Assembly (NCBI RefSeq): GCF_000612665.1 | Contig: NZ_HG942082.1 | Location: 16,953 to 80,952 of the forward strand | Source of the DNA: Neobacillus dielmonensis | GTDB lineage: Bacteria > Bacillota > Bacilli > Bacillales > Cytobacillaceae | Direction: 5' to 3' | DNA length: 64,000 nt | Shown: in pieces, positions 53,436 to 61,298 of the stretch | Layout: each line of letters opens with the position of its first letter | Numbering within the stretch: position 1 is the first letter of the stretch | Translations under genes and position numbers: made by a program | The notes under the pieces: model-generated | What the model was told of the DNA's origin: nothing | The model's database searches: none | The model's input: only the letters and a program-made list of their open reading frames with translations

Positions 53436-56200
53436 CTTGGATTCACCTGCTCTGTCAGCCACACACGCATCAACGAGAATAGCTGATCGATATTTAATGG
53501 TTTCATAATATAATCAGAAGCTCCTGCCTCCATGCACTTATCGCGTTCTCCCTTCATCGCCTTCGCTGTCAACGCAATAATCGGGAGCTCTTCCATCTGC
53601 AGGTCGTTGCGAATGATTTCCATCGCTTCATAACCGCCCATGACCGGCATCATGATGTCCATGAAGATTAAGTCAAAGTCAGCCTGTGCTTGCAGCATCT
53701 CAATGGCCCGCTTGCCGTTCTCTGCCACCTGCACCTTTACTCCCTTTTTCTCAAGAGCTGTCACAAGTGCATAGACATTTCGGCTGTCGTCCTCGACTAA
53801 TAGTACTTTTTTTCCTTTAAAAAATTGATCATCAGGGCATTCCGTGATTGCAGCAGATTCATCCTCCTGAGCCTCCGGTGCATCATCAAGCTTTTCCACT
53901 GGCTCTGTTATCGCACCAGCTGCCACTTCACTCATAGCAAGGTCCAGTGCATGATACTCCCGCTCTACCATATTCGGAACATATAGGGTAAACGTGCTTC
54001 CCTTACCAGGCTCACTTTGTACCTCAATCGTGCCCCCAAGCAAACGAGTAAATTCGCGGCATATGGACAAACCGAGTCCGGTTCCGCCGTATTGCCGGTT
54101 GGTCGTGCCATCGACCTGCTGGAAGGCTTCAAAAATAATTTGCTGCTTTTCGGCTGGAATTCCTATTCCGGTATCGGTTATTGATATCGCAAGCACGGTC
54201 TCTCCAGCATGATGTTCAAGCAATCCTTGAAGTTTGCTCGGCTCGGCAAGTCCAATTTCTACTGTAACCGATCCTTGTTCCGTAAATTTAAAGGCGTTTG
54301 ATAATAGATTTTTCCAGATTTGCTGCAACCGTTGTCCGTCCGTCGATATGATCGGCGGCACATCCGGACCGACGATCACTTCAAAACACAGCCCCTTTTT
54401 AGCAGCTACCGGATCAAACATGCTTTTCATCATCTGCGGTAATTCTGTCACATTGACTTCATCTGATAATATCTCAATTTTTCCCGCTTCAATTTTTGAT
54501 AAATCAAGGATATCGTCAATCAACCGTAATAAATCAGTTCCGGCCGTGTACACCACTCGTGCTGATTCTCTTACCTCGTCCCCGTCCATTTCCTCCGTGT
54601 TCTCCATCATCATCTGTGACAAAATAATGATGCTGTTTAACGGTGTGCGAAGCTCATGTGACATGTTCGCTAGAAAATCGGACTTATACTGGGAACTCAT
54701 CTGCAGTTTCCGTGAATAATCTTCCAGTTCGTCTTTCGCTATTTTTAGATCATGTGCGCGCTGCTCGGCATATTGCTTCTGTTCCTCCAAAAATTCATTG
54801 GTAATCCGCAGCTGCTCCTGCTGCATTTGCAATTCTTCCGATTGGGCTTGGAGCTCTTCGGATTGCGCCTGAAGTTCTTCGGTTAAAACTTGCGATTCAG
54901 CCAGCAGCCTTTCCACTTCCATCCGGCCGGCGACATTGGTAATCGCTGAACCAAATTTATCTTGAAGCATGTCCAATAGAGTTAAGTGCTGGGAGAGAAA
55001 TGGCTGCAGTGCCGCAAACTCAACGACCGCCTCTACCTTGTCCTCCACAACAATCGGAGCAATCAATAAGTTCCTTGGTGAAGACACACCTAATCCAGAG
55101 GTCACCTTGATATGCTGTTCGGGCAGCTGATCAATCAGAAACAAGCGTTTATCCAACGCCGCTTGGCCGATTAGCCCTTCTCCCAGCCGGAAGCTTGCAC
55201 TAGCTGGCTCTTCCTTTGTCAGGGCATACCCGGCTGCTTTCACATAAACGGTCTCCTTCCCATTACTTTTGCGGAGATAGACGACCCCGTAAACCGCCTC
55301 AAGTAAGGGAGCCAATTTTGTCACAAAGGCCTGTGCCAATTCGTCAATGTCTGTGATTCCTTGATACATCGTGGAAATGTCAGCCACACTTTTTTGTACC
55401 CAGCTTTGTTTTTCCAGACTACTGAGAAGGTTGTTCATCGCGTCTGCCAGCTCGCGGGTCTCGTCACGTGTATTGACTTTTATCCGTGCCGTAAGGTCGA
55501 CCTCAGAAGTGGAATCGGTAATGCTTTTAATGGTCCTAACCACCTGTTTAATGGTTTTGGCGATGGAATTGGACAGAAATAACGCTGTCGCAATGGTAAT
55601 GATCGACACCAAAATGATGATTGCGTACAGGGCAATCCTTAATTTGGTGTTGTTCTGATAGAGGTGGTCGATTCGCCCGCTTGTCAGTTTCTTTTCAGTC
55701 GACAGAAATGAATCGAACTGTTTGCGCAGCTGATCCGTTACATTTTTACTTGTATTATTTTTAAAATTCTCGACCACTGCCGCTCCGTTACCGGCGCGTT
55801 TTTGATTGATGAGGTATTCCCCAGAATCGTTTACCCACTTGGTGATCAAGGGTTTTATCTCTTCCAGCATTCGCTGTTGTGCTCCGTTTTCTTCTAACAG
55901 AGCATGCAGTTTATTGTAATTATCCTGCCAGCTCCGGCTTCCCTGATTGTAGGGCTCAAGATAGTCTTCATTGCCCGTTATCACATAACCCCTCATGCCG
56001 GTTTCCATATCCAACACATTCTTTTGAATCTGGTTTGCTAAATCATGCACTTCCATATCATGTTCGGCTACATAATCCACCTCGTTCTGCAGCGCCGTCA
56101 TCCTGCTAATCACAATCAGCAGAGACAGCACCAAACAAAACAAGACAAACAAATAACCCGACAAAATCTTGGCACGAATATTATAAACAAAACCTTTCAA
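53432..56200 (-). CDS. rsbK: Hybrid sensor histidine kinase RsbK
   Basis: A 922-residue membrane sensor of the sigma-B pathway. Order: transmembrane helix (10-30), CHASE3 domain (about 35-180, MRGYVITGNEDYLEPY), second helix (190-210), HAMP, GAF domain (about 280-420), a Glu/Gln-rich coiled coil (LTEELQAQSEELQAQSEELQ), HisKA with SHELRTPLNSI, HATPase with GTGLGLSICREF, and a C-terminal receiver (about 800-915; Asp in DLIFMDIMMP). In B. cereus RsbK phosphorylates the response-regulator phosphatase RsbY. TTG start with AAGGGGG. Repeats lie upstream, between its start and the divergent dps gene. Confidence 0.9.
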   Translation of the reverse strand: MKGFVYNIRAKILSGYLFVLFCLVLSLLIVISRMTALQNEVDYVAEHDMEVHDLANQIQKNVLDMETGMRGYVITGNEDYLEPYNQGSRSWQDNYNKLHALLEENGAQQRMLEEIKPLITKWVNDSGEYLINQKRAGNGAAVVENFKNNTSKNVTDQLRKQFDSFLSTEKKLTSGRIDHLYQNNTKLRIALYAIIILVSIITIATALFLSNSIAKTIKQVVRTIKSITDSTSEVDLTARIKVNTRDETRELADAMNNLLSSLEKQSWVQKSVADISTMYQGITDIDELAQAFVTKLAPLLEAVYGVVYLRKSNGKETVYVKAAGYALTKEEPASASFRLGEGLIGQAALDKRLFLIDQLPEQHIKVTSGLGVSSPRNLLIAPIVVEDKVEAVVEFAALQPFLSQHLTLLDMLQDKFGSAITNVAGRMEVERLLAESQVLTEELQAQSEELQAQSEELQMQQEQLRITNEFLEEQKQYAEQRAHDLKIAKDELEDYSRKLQMSSQYKSDFLANMSHELRTPLNSIIILSQMMMENTEEMDGDEVRESARVVYTAGTDLLRLIDDILDLSKIEAGKIEILSDEVNVTELPQMMKSMFDPVAAKKGLCFEVIVGPDVPPIISTDGQRLQQIWKNLLSNAFKFTEQGSVTVEIGLAEPSKLQGLLEHHAGETVLAISITDTGIGIPAEKQQIIFEAFQQVDGTTNRQYGGTGLGLSICREFTRLLGGTIEVQSEPGKGSTFTLYVPNMVEREYHALDLAMSEVAAGAITEPVEKLDDAPEAQEDESAAITECPDDQFFKGKKVLLVEDDSRNVYALVTALEKKGVKVQVAENGKRAIEMLQAQADFDLIFMDIMMPVMGGYEAMEIIRNDLQMEELPIIALTAKAMKGERDKCMEAGASDYIMKPLNIDQLFSLMRVWLTEQVNPR

Positions 56201-56231
56201 CTCAACCGCCCCCTTGCTTCATTACTGTACA

Positions 56232-56425
56232 GTGGCGGGGGCCTGTCCCCCACTACTTTAACGCATTACTTTGCTGGGGGCCTGTCCCCCGCTGTTTTAA
56301 CGCATTACTCCGCCGGGGGCCTGTCCCCCGCTGTTTTAACGCATTACTCCGCTGGGGGCCTGTCCCCCGCTGTTTTAACGCATTACTCCGCCGGGGGCCT
56401 GTCCCCCGCTGCATTACCGCATCAC
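56232..56425. repeat. Second 39-bp tandem array of GGGGGCCTGTCCCCC units (five copies)
   Basis: Five units of GCTGTTTTAACGCATTACTC plus CGCCGGGGGCCTGTCCCCC, period 39 bp, ending in a decayed GGGGCTGGTGCCCC. Same period as the 52.4-kb array but a different linker. It occupies the intergenic region where the rsbK promoter should be. Confidence 0.85.
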
Positions 56426-56478
56426 TCTGCTGCCAAGGGGCTGGTGCCCCGGTCATTTCTAAGATATATCTTTTTTAG

Positions 56479-56504
56479 GTTTTGAGTGTTTGGTTTAAGG
56501 GTAT
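56479..56504 (+). promoter_or_regulatory. Sigma-B-type promoter of dps
   Basis: GTTTTG, 14-bp spacer, GGGTAT (4/6 and 6/6), 45 bp before the dps start. Confidence 0.65.
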
Positions 56505-56548
56505 TTAATGAGTATCACCACTTATTAATTAAAATGGAGGTAGTTATT

Positions 56549-57019
56549 ATGGTAAAAACGATGACAAAGGGTAAGGCTAAGGCCGGTCAGGTGGCTGAAT
56601 TGCTAGATACGCAGGTTGCTAATTTTTCGGTGCTTTATATGAAGCTGCACCATTTTCATTGGTATGTAAAAGGTGAGAACTTTTTTACACTGCACGTTAA
56701 ATTTGAAGAACTCTATAATGAAGCCGCGCTCCATCTCGATACCATCGCCGAAAGAATGCTGTCTATCGGCGCACAACCTACCGCCACATTGAAAGACCAA
56801 TTACAGCTCGCTTCTCTAACTGAAGCGAACGGCGAGGAAACTGCTCAAGACATGGTGCAAGCACTAACAGACGACCTTGACGCCATTTGCAGTGAGCTCA
56901 CCGAGGGAATCACTGTCGCTGAAAACCACGAAGACCAGCCGACTGCCGACCTGATGACCAATATACGCACTTCACTGGAAAAACACAGATGGATGCTCCA
57001 AGCCTACTTGTCAGAGTAG
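56549..57019 (+). CDS. dps: Dps family DNA-binding/ferritin-like protein
   Basis: A 156-residue ferritin-like protein that stores iron and shields DNA under oxidative stress. Dps ferroxidase residues at the subunit interface are visible in KLHHFHWYVKGENFFTLHVKFEELYNEAALHLDTIAERML (H, H, D, E pattern). The Lys-rich N-terminus (VKTMTKGKAKAG) could bind DNA. ATG 56549 is preferred for its GGAGG site. In B. cereus a gene for a bacterioferritin/Dps-like protein lies inside the sigma-B cluster as here; the orientation is opposite to rsbY and rsbK. Confidence 0.94.
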   Translation: MVKTMTKGKAKAGQVAELLDTQVANFSVLYMKLHHFHWYVKGENFFTLHVKFEELYNEAALHLDTIAERMLSIGAQPTATLKDQLQLASLTEANGEETAQDMVQALTDDLDAICSELTEGITVAENHEDQPTADLMTNIRTSLEKHRWMLQAYLSE

Positions 57020-57130
57020 GAGCATCCTCCCTCCCCATCTCTATACCATTCTGGGTGTCAGCACTAGATGCTGACACCCTCTCTTTGTTGTTGCCAGATT
57101 CATAACCAACCCCAGCCTACATCACCCTCA

Positions 57131-58273
57131 CTAACCTCTTGTCGATAGCATCACCAAACACATATCATCCATTGGAGCAGAATCCTGCTCGGAGCTTGGC
57201 TGCAACTGCTGCAGCAAAGCAGCTGGATCATCCATATCCGGCATAAGCAGGCAGTTGGTAATCTTCCTTAAGGCTTGCTCATAATCTTCCTCAAGCGATT
57301 CTGATACCCCATCCGTAAACAACAAAATCCGTACCCCATCTCGGTACGAAATCACACCTTTCGAGACATCGATCTCCTCAAACAAGCCCAGCGGGCAGCA
57401 GCCCTCCATCATCATCTCTTCTTTGCCATCCACCACCGCAATTCCCGCCGGATGCCCTGCATTCACATATTCAACCGTCTGTTTTTCAGTATCAAGTACC
57501 AAATAAATGGCCGTAAAATAATAATTTAATAGACTATCTGGCATATGAAGCTGATTCATGCGCCGATTCAATTCTTTCATCACCCTTTCCGGATCGCACA
57601 TACCTGTGATGCTATCTTTTAAGACCGAATAAATATACATGCACACGAGCGATGATGAAATACCATGCCCCATCATATCAAGCAAAATAACCCCATAACG
57701 GTTCGGACTAATCTTGTACCAGGCATACAAATCACCTGCAAGTTCAAATGATGGTTTATACACTGCCGAAATGCTGACGCGTTCATCCTGAAGCGGACTG
57801 CTCAGCACACTGCGCTGCACCTGCTTGGCCAAGTCCAATTCATACTGAATCCGCTTTTCCCGTTCTTTCCGCAAATCCTTCTCATGCTTCAAACGGAGCA
57901 CTGACCGGATCCTGGCTAACAACTCGACTTTATTGATTGGCTTCATCACGTAATCAAGCGCCCCTGCATCCATTGCTTCCGCCATCTTATAGGAATCCCC
58001 CATGGCCGTGACAAAAATAATCGGCAAGTCGTGATACCGCTCGTTGCTAAGAATCGTCCGACATGCCTCCATCCCATCAATTTCCGGCATCATTAAATCC
58101 AGCAAAATCAAGTCCACCCCAACTTCTCCTGGATCCTTTGCCTCCAGCTGCAAATAATCATATAGCTCCCTAGCAGAACCCAGCAAAACCAACTGATCAT
58201 ACCCAGCCTTCCGCAGCACCTTCTCGACAATCATTAAATTGGTCACATTATCATCAACAATCACAATATTCAT
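57131..58273 (-). CDS. rsbY: Response regulator PP2C phosphatase RsbY
   Basis: A 380-residue protein with an N-terminal receiver (1-125; acidic pair at IVDDN, Asp in LDLMMPEIDG, Lys in YVMKPIN) joined to a SpoIIE/RsbU-type PP2C phosphatase domain (about 170-378: ELAGDLYAWYKI, VILLDMMGHGISSSLVCM, ILLFTDGVSES). It should dephosphorylate RsbV-P when phosphorylated by RsbK, releasing sigma-B from RsbW. Directly downstream of sigB on the same strand, with a GGGG-hairpin between; GGGGATGAG precedes ATG. Confidence 0.92.
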   Translation of the reverse strand: MNIVIVDDNVTNLMIVEKVLRKAGYDQLVLLGSARELYDYLQLEAKDPGEVGVDLILLDLMMPEIDGMEACRTILSNERYHDLPIIFVTAMGDSYKMAEAMDAGALDYVMKPINKVELLARIRSVLRLKHEKDLRKEREKRIQYELDLAKQVQRSVLSSPLQDERVSISAVYKPSFELAGDLYAWYKISPNRYGVILLDMMGHGISSSLVCMYIYSVLKDSITGMCDPERVMKELNRRMNQLHMPDSLLNYYFTAIYLVLDTEKQTVEYVNAGHPAGIAVVDGKEEMMMEGCCPLGLFEEIDVSKGVISYRDGVRILLFTDGVSESLEEDYEQALRKITNCLLMPDMDDPAALLQQLQPSSEQDSAPMDDMCLVMLSTRG

Positions 58274-58299
58274 CGATACTCATCCCCTTTGTAAGCCCC

Positions 58300-58362
58300 C
58301 AGAAAGGTGCCTGTCCCCCAGTGTATTAACGCATTAACGCAGCGGGGGTCAGGCACCTTTTA
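58300..58362 (-). terminator. Repeat hairpin between sigB and rsbY
   Basis: AAAGGTGCCTG.CCCCC pairs with GGGGG.CAGGCACCTTT; it touches the sigB stop codon. No long T run on the minus strand, so it may be an attenuator or processing site. Confidence 0.6.
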
Positions 58363-59148
58363 GTTGATTGAGTGGTAGGCGTCGCTTGAGAGTGCTCGCC
58401 GCAGTTTCTCAAGAGCCTTTTTTTGCAGGCGGGATACGTGCATTTGCGAGATTCCCAGTTGCTCGCCTGTTTCTTTTTGGCTTTTGTTGGCGACGAATGT
58501 GTAGTGAAGAATATGCTTTTCTCGCTCGGATAGAACGCTTAGTGCGCTTTCAATCGACAGCATCCTCTCGACTTTCTCGAAGTTTTCATCGGGAGTTCCC
58601 ATGATATCCAAGGTGGTAACCGTACTGCCATCCGAACCCATTTCAAGGGTTTGGTCCACCGAGGCGGTTTGGTAGCTTTTCCCCATTTCCATCGCTTCCA
58701 ACACATCCTCTTCTGAAATCGCTAAATACTCGGCAATTTCTTGGATTTTCGGCGACCGTTTATATTGAGTGGTCAGCTCGTCCACCGCTTTATTCACCTT
58801 CGGCCATACTTCCTTGATTCTTCTCGGAACATGAACGCTCCACGTTTTATCTCTTAAAAACCGTTTGATTTCTCCAATCACCGTAGGAATCAAGAACGAT
58901 TCAAACGGTTTTCCTGCTTGCGGGTCATACCGTCTGATGGCAGCCAATAAACCAACCATTCCGACTTGCATCATATCCTCATGAAGATTTTTTCCTTTCG
59001 AATACTTTCGCGCCAGACTCCCGACCAGCGCCGTATAATGCTCCACTAAGATCGTCTGGGCCAGTTCGTTGTCATGTTGCTGAAATTCTAAAATCAGGGC
59101 ATCGATTTCTTCCTTAGTTCGCTTCCTGGGCTGTGCTAGTTGTCCCAT
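58360..59148 (-). CDS. sigB: RNA polymerase sigma factor SigB
   Basis: A 262-residue general stress sigma factor. Region 2 EDMMQVGMVGLLAAIRRYDP and IPTVIGEIKRFLRDKTWSVHVPRRIKE; region 4 with LSEREKHILHYTFVANKSQKETGEQLGISQMHVSRLQKKALEKLR. ATG 59148 has GGGGAG 10 bases upstream; GTG 59157 is an alternative. It overlaps rsbW, the partner that inhibits it. Its promoter class (GTTTAA-GGGTAT) occurs before at least eight transcription units in this window. Confidence 0.96.
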   Translation of the reverse strand: MGQLAQPRKRTKEEIDALILEFQQHDNELAQTILVEHYTALVGSLARKYSKGKNLHEDMMQVGMVGLLAAIRRYDPQAGKPFESFLIPTVIGEIKRFLRDKTWSVHVPRRIKEVWPKVNKAVDELTTQYKRSPKIQEIAEYLAISEEDVLEAMEMGKSYQTASVDQTLEMGSDGSTVTTLDIMGTPDENFEKVERMLSIESALSVLSEREKHILHYTFVANKSQKETGEQLGISQMHVSRLQKKALEKLRRALSSDAYHSIN

Positions 59149-59596
59149 GAGTTTCACGCTCCCCGCTCAGATACTTCACCATGAAGACCGTTACACCGGA
59201 ATGATTCAGCACACGGACCTCATCCATGAGCGTTTCAATCAAATATAGCCCTAACCCTCCCTCGGAAAGCTGCTCCACTGTGCTAGAATCTGAGTAAGGT
59301 CCCAGTTCGTCTCTAGTCTGTAAAAAACTAAAGCTCTTGCCGCTGTCTGCCACCATTAACTCCAGCTTGTCGGGATAAATGCCAAAGCCGACAATCACTT
59401 CGCCGCCTTCATCCGTTGGGTAGGCATGCTGCACAGCGTTGGTACAGGCTTCACTGACCGCAATTTTGATATCCTCAATTTCCTCGTAGGTATAGCCCAT
59501 GCGGCTGGCAATCCCCGATAACGTTAACCTGATCACACCGACATAGTCCGGTTTTGCCGGAACTTTCATTTCAATATAATCCATCACTTGTTCCAT
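59114..59596 (-). CDS. rsbW: Anti-sigma-B factor / serine kinase RsbW
   Basis: A 160-residue GHKL kinase that binds SigB to silence it and phosphorylates RsbV. ATP-binding motifs: IKIAVSEACTNAVQHAY (N box), LMVADSGKSF (G1), SEGGLGLYLIETLMDEV (G2). Start MEQVMDY with GGTGGGGG upstream. It overlaps the sigB start by 35 bases, which keeps the two products balanced. Confidence 0.96.
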   Translation of the reverse strand: MEQVMDYIEMKVPAKPDYVGVIRLTLSGIASRMGYTYEEIEDIKIAVSEACTNAVQHAYPTDEGGEVIVGFGIYPDKLELMVADSGKSFSFLQTRDELGPYSDSSTVEQLSEGGLGLYLIETLMDEVRVLNHSGVTVFMVKYLSGERETHGTTSTAQEAN

Positions 59597-59611
59597 CGTC
59601 GTCCCCCACCT

Positions 59612-59932
59612 CTAAACATTCGCAGAAATATTCATAATGTGACTTAACCCGGTAATTTCAAAGAGCCGCTGTACTCGATTCGATAGATTTACCAATCTTA
59701 ACTCTCCATCTTTTTGCTTCAACTGTTTAAATAAGCCAACAAAGACACCAAGCCCGGTGCTGTCCAAATAAGATACATTCTTCAGGTCAATGACAATAAC
59801 AGATGCCATATCGCCTTCCGCATAGGGCGATAATTCCTCTCTTAATTTTGGTGCGGTAAACGCATCAATCTCCCCTGCTACCTGTACCCATATCTCTTGA
59901 TTCTTCTGTTGAACATCAATTGCTAGATTCAT
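59612..59932 (-). CDS. rsbV: Anti-anti-sigma factor RsbV
   Basis: A 106-residue STAS domain protein. The phosphorylatable Ser lies in VSYLDSTGLGVFVGLFKQ. Unphosphorylated RsbV binds RsbW and frees SigB. First gene of the operon with a sigma-B-type promoter directly upstream (59965-59990), giving positive autoregulation as in B. subtilis and B. cereus. GAGGTGAGG before ATG. Confidence 0.96.
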   Translation of the reverse strand: MNLAIDVQQKNQEIWVQVAGEIDAFTAPKLREELSPYAEGDMASVIVIDLKNVSYLDSTGLGVFVGLFKQLKQKDGELRLVNLSNRVQRLFEITGLSHIMNISANV

Positions 59933-59964
59933 ACATCCTCACCTCTGATAGCTTTAGTTTCTTA

Positions 59965-59990
59965 GTACCCGCTTCCAACCCTGGTTAAAC
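59965..59990 (-). promoter_or_regulatory. Sigma-B promoter of the rsbV-rsbW-sigB operon
   Basis: GTTTAA, 14-bp spacer, GGGTAC on the minus strand (6/6 and 5/6), 33 bp upstream of rsbV. Confidence 0.85.
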
Positions 59991-60097
59991 CACTTTTTTT
60001 AAAAATTTCTTTTTTGCATTATATCAAAATATTCCAACTCATCGAATAGACGGAACAGCCTAGTCCTTTTGTACTTTTTAGAAAAAGGCTCTGTTAA

Positions 60098-60178
60098 ATT
60101 CGGCTGTTGATTTCCGCTCCAGCCCCGTACTCCCGCAGGAGTCGAGCGCCTTCCGCTCCAATCAACAGAGTTAAAAAA
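60098..60178. repeat. Bacillus-type interspersed hairpin repeat
   Basis: CTCTGTTAAATTCGGCTGTTGATT and its near complement AATCAACAGAG enclose TTCCGCTCCAG..GCGCCTTCCGCTCC, with a nested GTACTCCCGCAGGAGT hairpin. Similar elements are common in Bacillus genomes. Confidence 0.6.
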
Positions 60179-60216
60179 TCAAACATTTTCGTTTAATAGA
60201 GCATAAAGAAAAGGGG

Positions 60217-60242
60217 GTTTTGTGATAGTGAGAGTTGGGTAA
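60217..60242 (+). promoter_or_regulatory. Sigma-B-type promoter of the 61-residue gene
   Basis: GTTTTG, 14-bp spacer, GGGTAA (4/6 and 5/6), 27 bp before the start codon. Confidence 0.6.
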
Positions 60243-60269
60243 ATACACATAAAAAAGGAGATGAGCTAC

Positions 60270-60455
60270 ATGGAGAAACTGGCCAAACAATCAATCAAAA
60301 GAGGCTGTTCTGACAGCGAGCAGAATGGCAGCATGGCGAGAAATTTTGAGGAAGTCAAAAAGCTTGGCAAAGAAATGGACCAAGCTAAAACAGGAACTGA
60401 GCTGGAGGAAGACGACCATAAAACACCTGATCCCCTGCAAAACCAGCGGCCCTGA
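60270..60455 (+). CDS. Small hydrophilic protein, probably stress induced
   Basis: A 61-residue charged protein (MEKLAKQSIKRGCSDSEQNG ...) without a recognised domain; the sequence is rich in Glu, Lys, Asp and Gln and looks mostly disordered, like many small general stress proteins. ATG 60270 has GGAG 9 bases upstream; the ATG nine bases before touches that site. A sigma-B-type promoter precedes it and a terminator (CCAGCG / CGCTGG, eight T) follows. Confidence 0.6.
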   Translation: MEKLAKQSIKRGCSDSEQNGSMARNFEEVKKLGKEMDQAKTGTELEEDDHKTPDPLQNQRP

Positions 60456-60479
60456 TCATAGGGTCGCTGGTTTTTTTTA
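60441..60479 (+). terminator. Terminator of the 61-residue gene
   Basis: CCAGCGGCCC, loop TGATCATA, GGGTCGCTGG, then eight T. Confidence 0.88.
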
Positions 60480-60499
60480 GGCTTTTTCTTCAGACTGTT

Positions 60500-60615
60500 G
60501 GGAAGATAAACGACCGTTCGCCCGGAAAAAGCGCCAGAACCGTCGCTTATACATCTTACAGAATCCCAATTATTATCTTTTATAAAGAAAACAACGATAT
60601 CTATGAAAACAGCTT
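60500..60615 (-). repeat. Dispersed repeat, copy 2 (complement of 44964-45063)
   Basis: On the minus strand GCTGTTTTCATAGATAT, GGGATTCTGTAAGATGTA and GAACGGTCGTTTATC appear in the same order and spacing as at 45.0 kb. Confidence 0.6.
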
Positions 60616-60627
60616 TATTAAAACAAA

Positions 60628-60653
60628 GAGCTTGCACCCATGGGTGCAAGCTC
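60628..60653. terminator. Perfect 26-bp palindrome terminator
   Basis: GAGCTTGCACCC / GGGTGCAAGCTC around AT. On the minus strand it is followed by TTTGTTTT, ending the 139-residue protein gene. Confidence 0.75.
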
Positions 60654-60661
60654 CTTGTATG

Positions 60662-61081
60662 TTATTCCTTTTGCCGGTACTCTTTCGACGCATTTTTAGA
60701 CATCGTATCGCCATATCTCAATCCGCTAGTATCCTTCGGTTCTCTATCACCATAAAGCACTGTCGGGTCGCCATCCATCAGTTCGTCCCTGTTGAAATTG
60801 GGAATACCTTTTCCATCACGCCCAGGGTCACTATCAGCTCTTCCCCCTCTAAGGTGAAGCTCCGAATCTTGTCCCAGTGGCAGTTCACCGTTTGTGGATG
60901 GGTCCCTGATTTCTTGTAACCCCTGTTCCCTGTCAATGATAGAATCCCGCTGTTCTCGTAATCCTCTATCGTTATCATCGGACTTACGCATGTCTCGATT
61001 GTTTTTACCGTCCATCTGTCGTCCATTCCGTTGAGAAAGTGTTTCGTCCATTTCCATTCGATCGATTTCATTCTTTGCCAT
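60662..61081 (-). CDS. Hypothetical hydrophilic stress protein
   Basis: A 139-residue very charged protein (Asp, Glu, Arg, Asn rich), with no hydrophobic core, Cys or known motif; segments such as RDMRKSDDNDRGLREQRD suggest disorder. GAGGAGG precedes ATG. A weak sigma-B-type promoter (GTTTTG-N14-TGGTAT, 61230-61255) lies upstream. May be a hydrophilin-like protective protein; this is inference from composition only. Confidence 0.55.
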   Translation of the reverse strand: MAKNEIDRMEMDETLSQRNGRQMDGKNNRDMRKSDDNDRGLREQRDSIIDREQGLQEIRDPSTNGELPLGQDSELHLRGGRADSDPGRDGKGIPNFNRDELMDGDPTVLYGDREPKDTSGLRYGDTMSKNASKEYRQKE

Positions 61082-61229
61082 TTCCGATTCCTCCTCTACT
61101 TTTTTCTGTCTGCTGCCATTACTTTAGATACGGTAAATTCCACGCAGCCCACATATTTCAACCACCCTCTTTCTTCCTTTAAGCTAGATACTTAGTTCAG
61201 GTTACTTTGTTTGTAACCTTGATAGTGTT

Positions 61230-61255
61230 ATACCACCCGGTAGTCATGCCAAAAC
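61230..61255 (-). promoter_or_regulatory. Possible sigma-B-type promoter
   Basis: GTTTTG, 14-bp spacer, TGGTAT on the minus strand (4/6 and 5/6), about 150 bp upstream of the 139-residue gene. Confidence 0.4.
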
Positions 61256-61298
61256 CCACTTTGGCTCATTTAATCTTTTTGAAATACTTGTAACTTGT

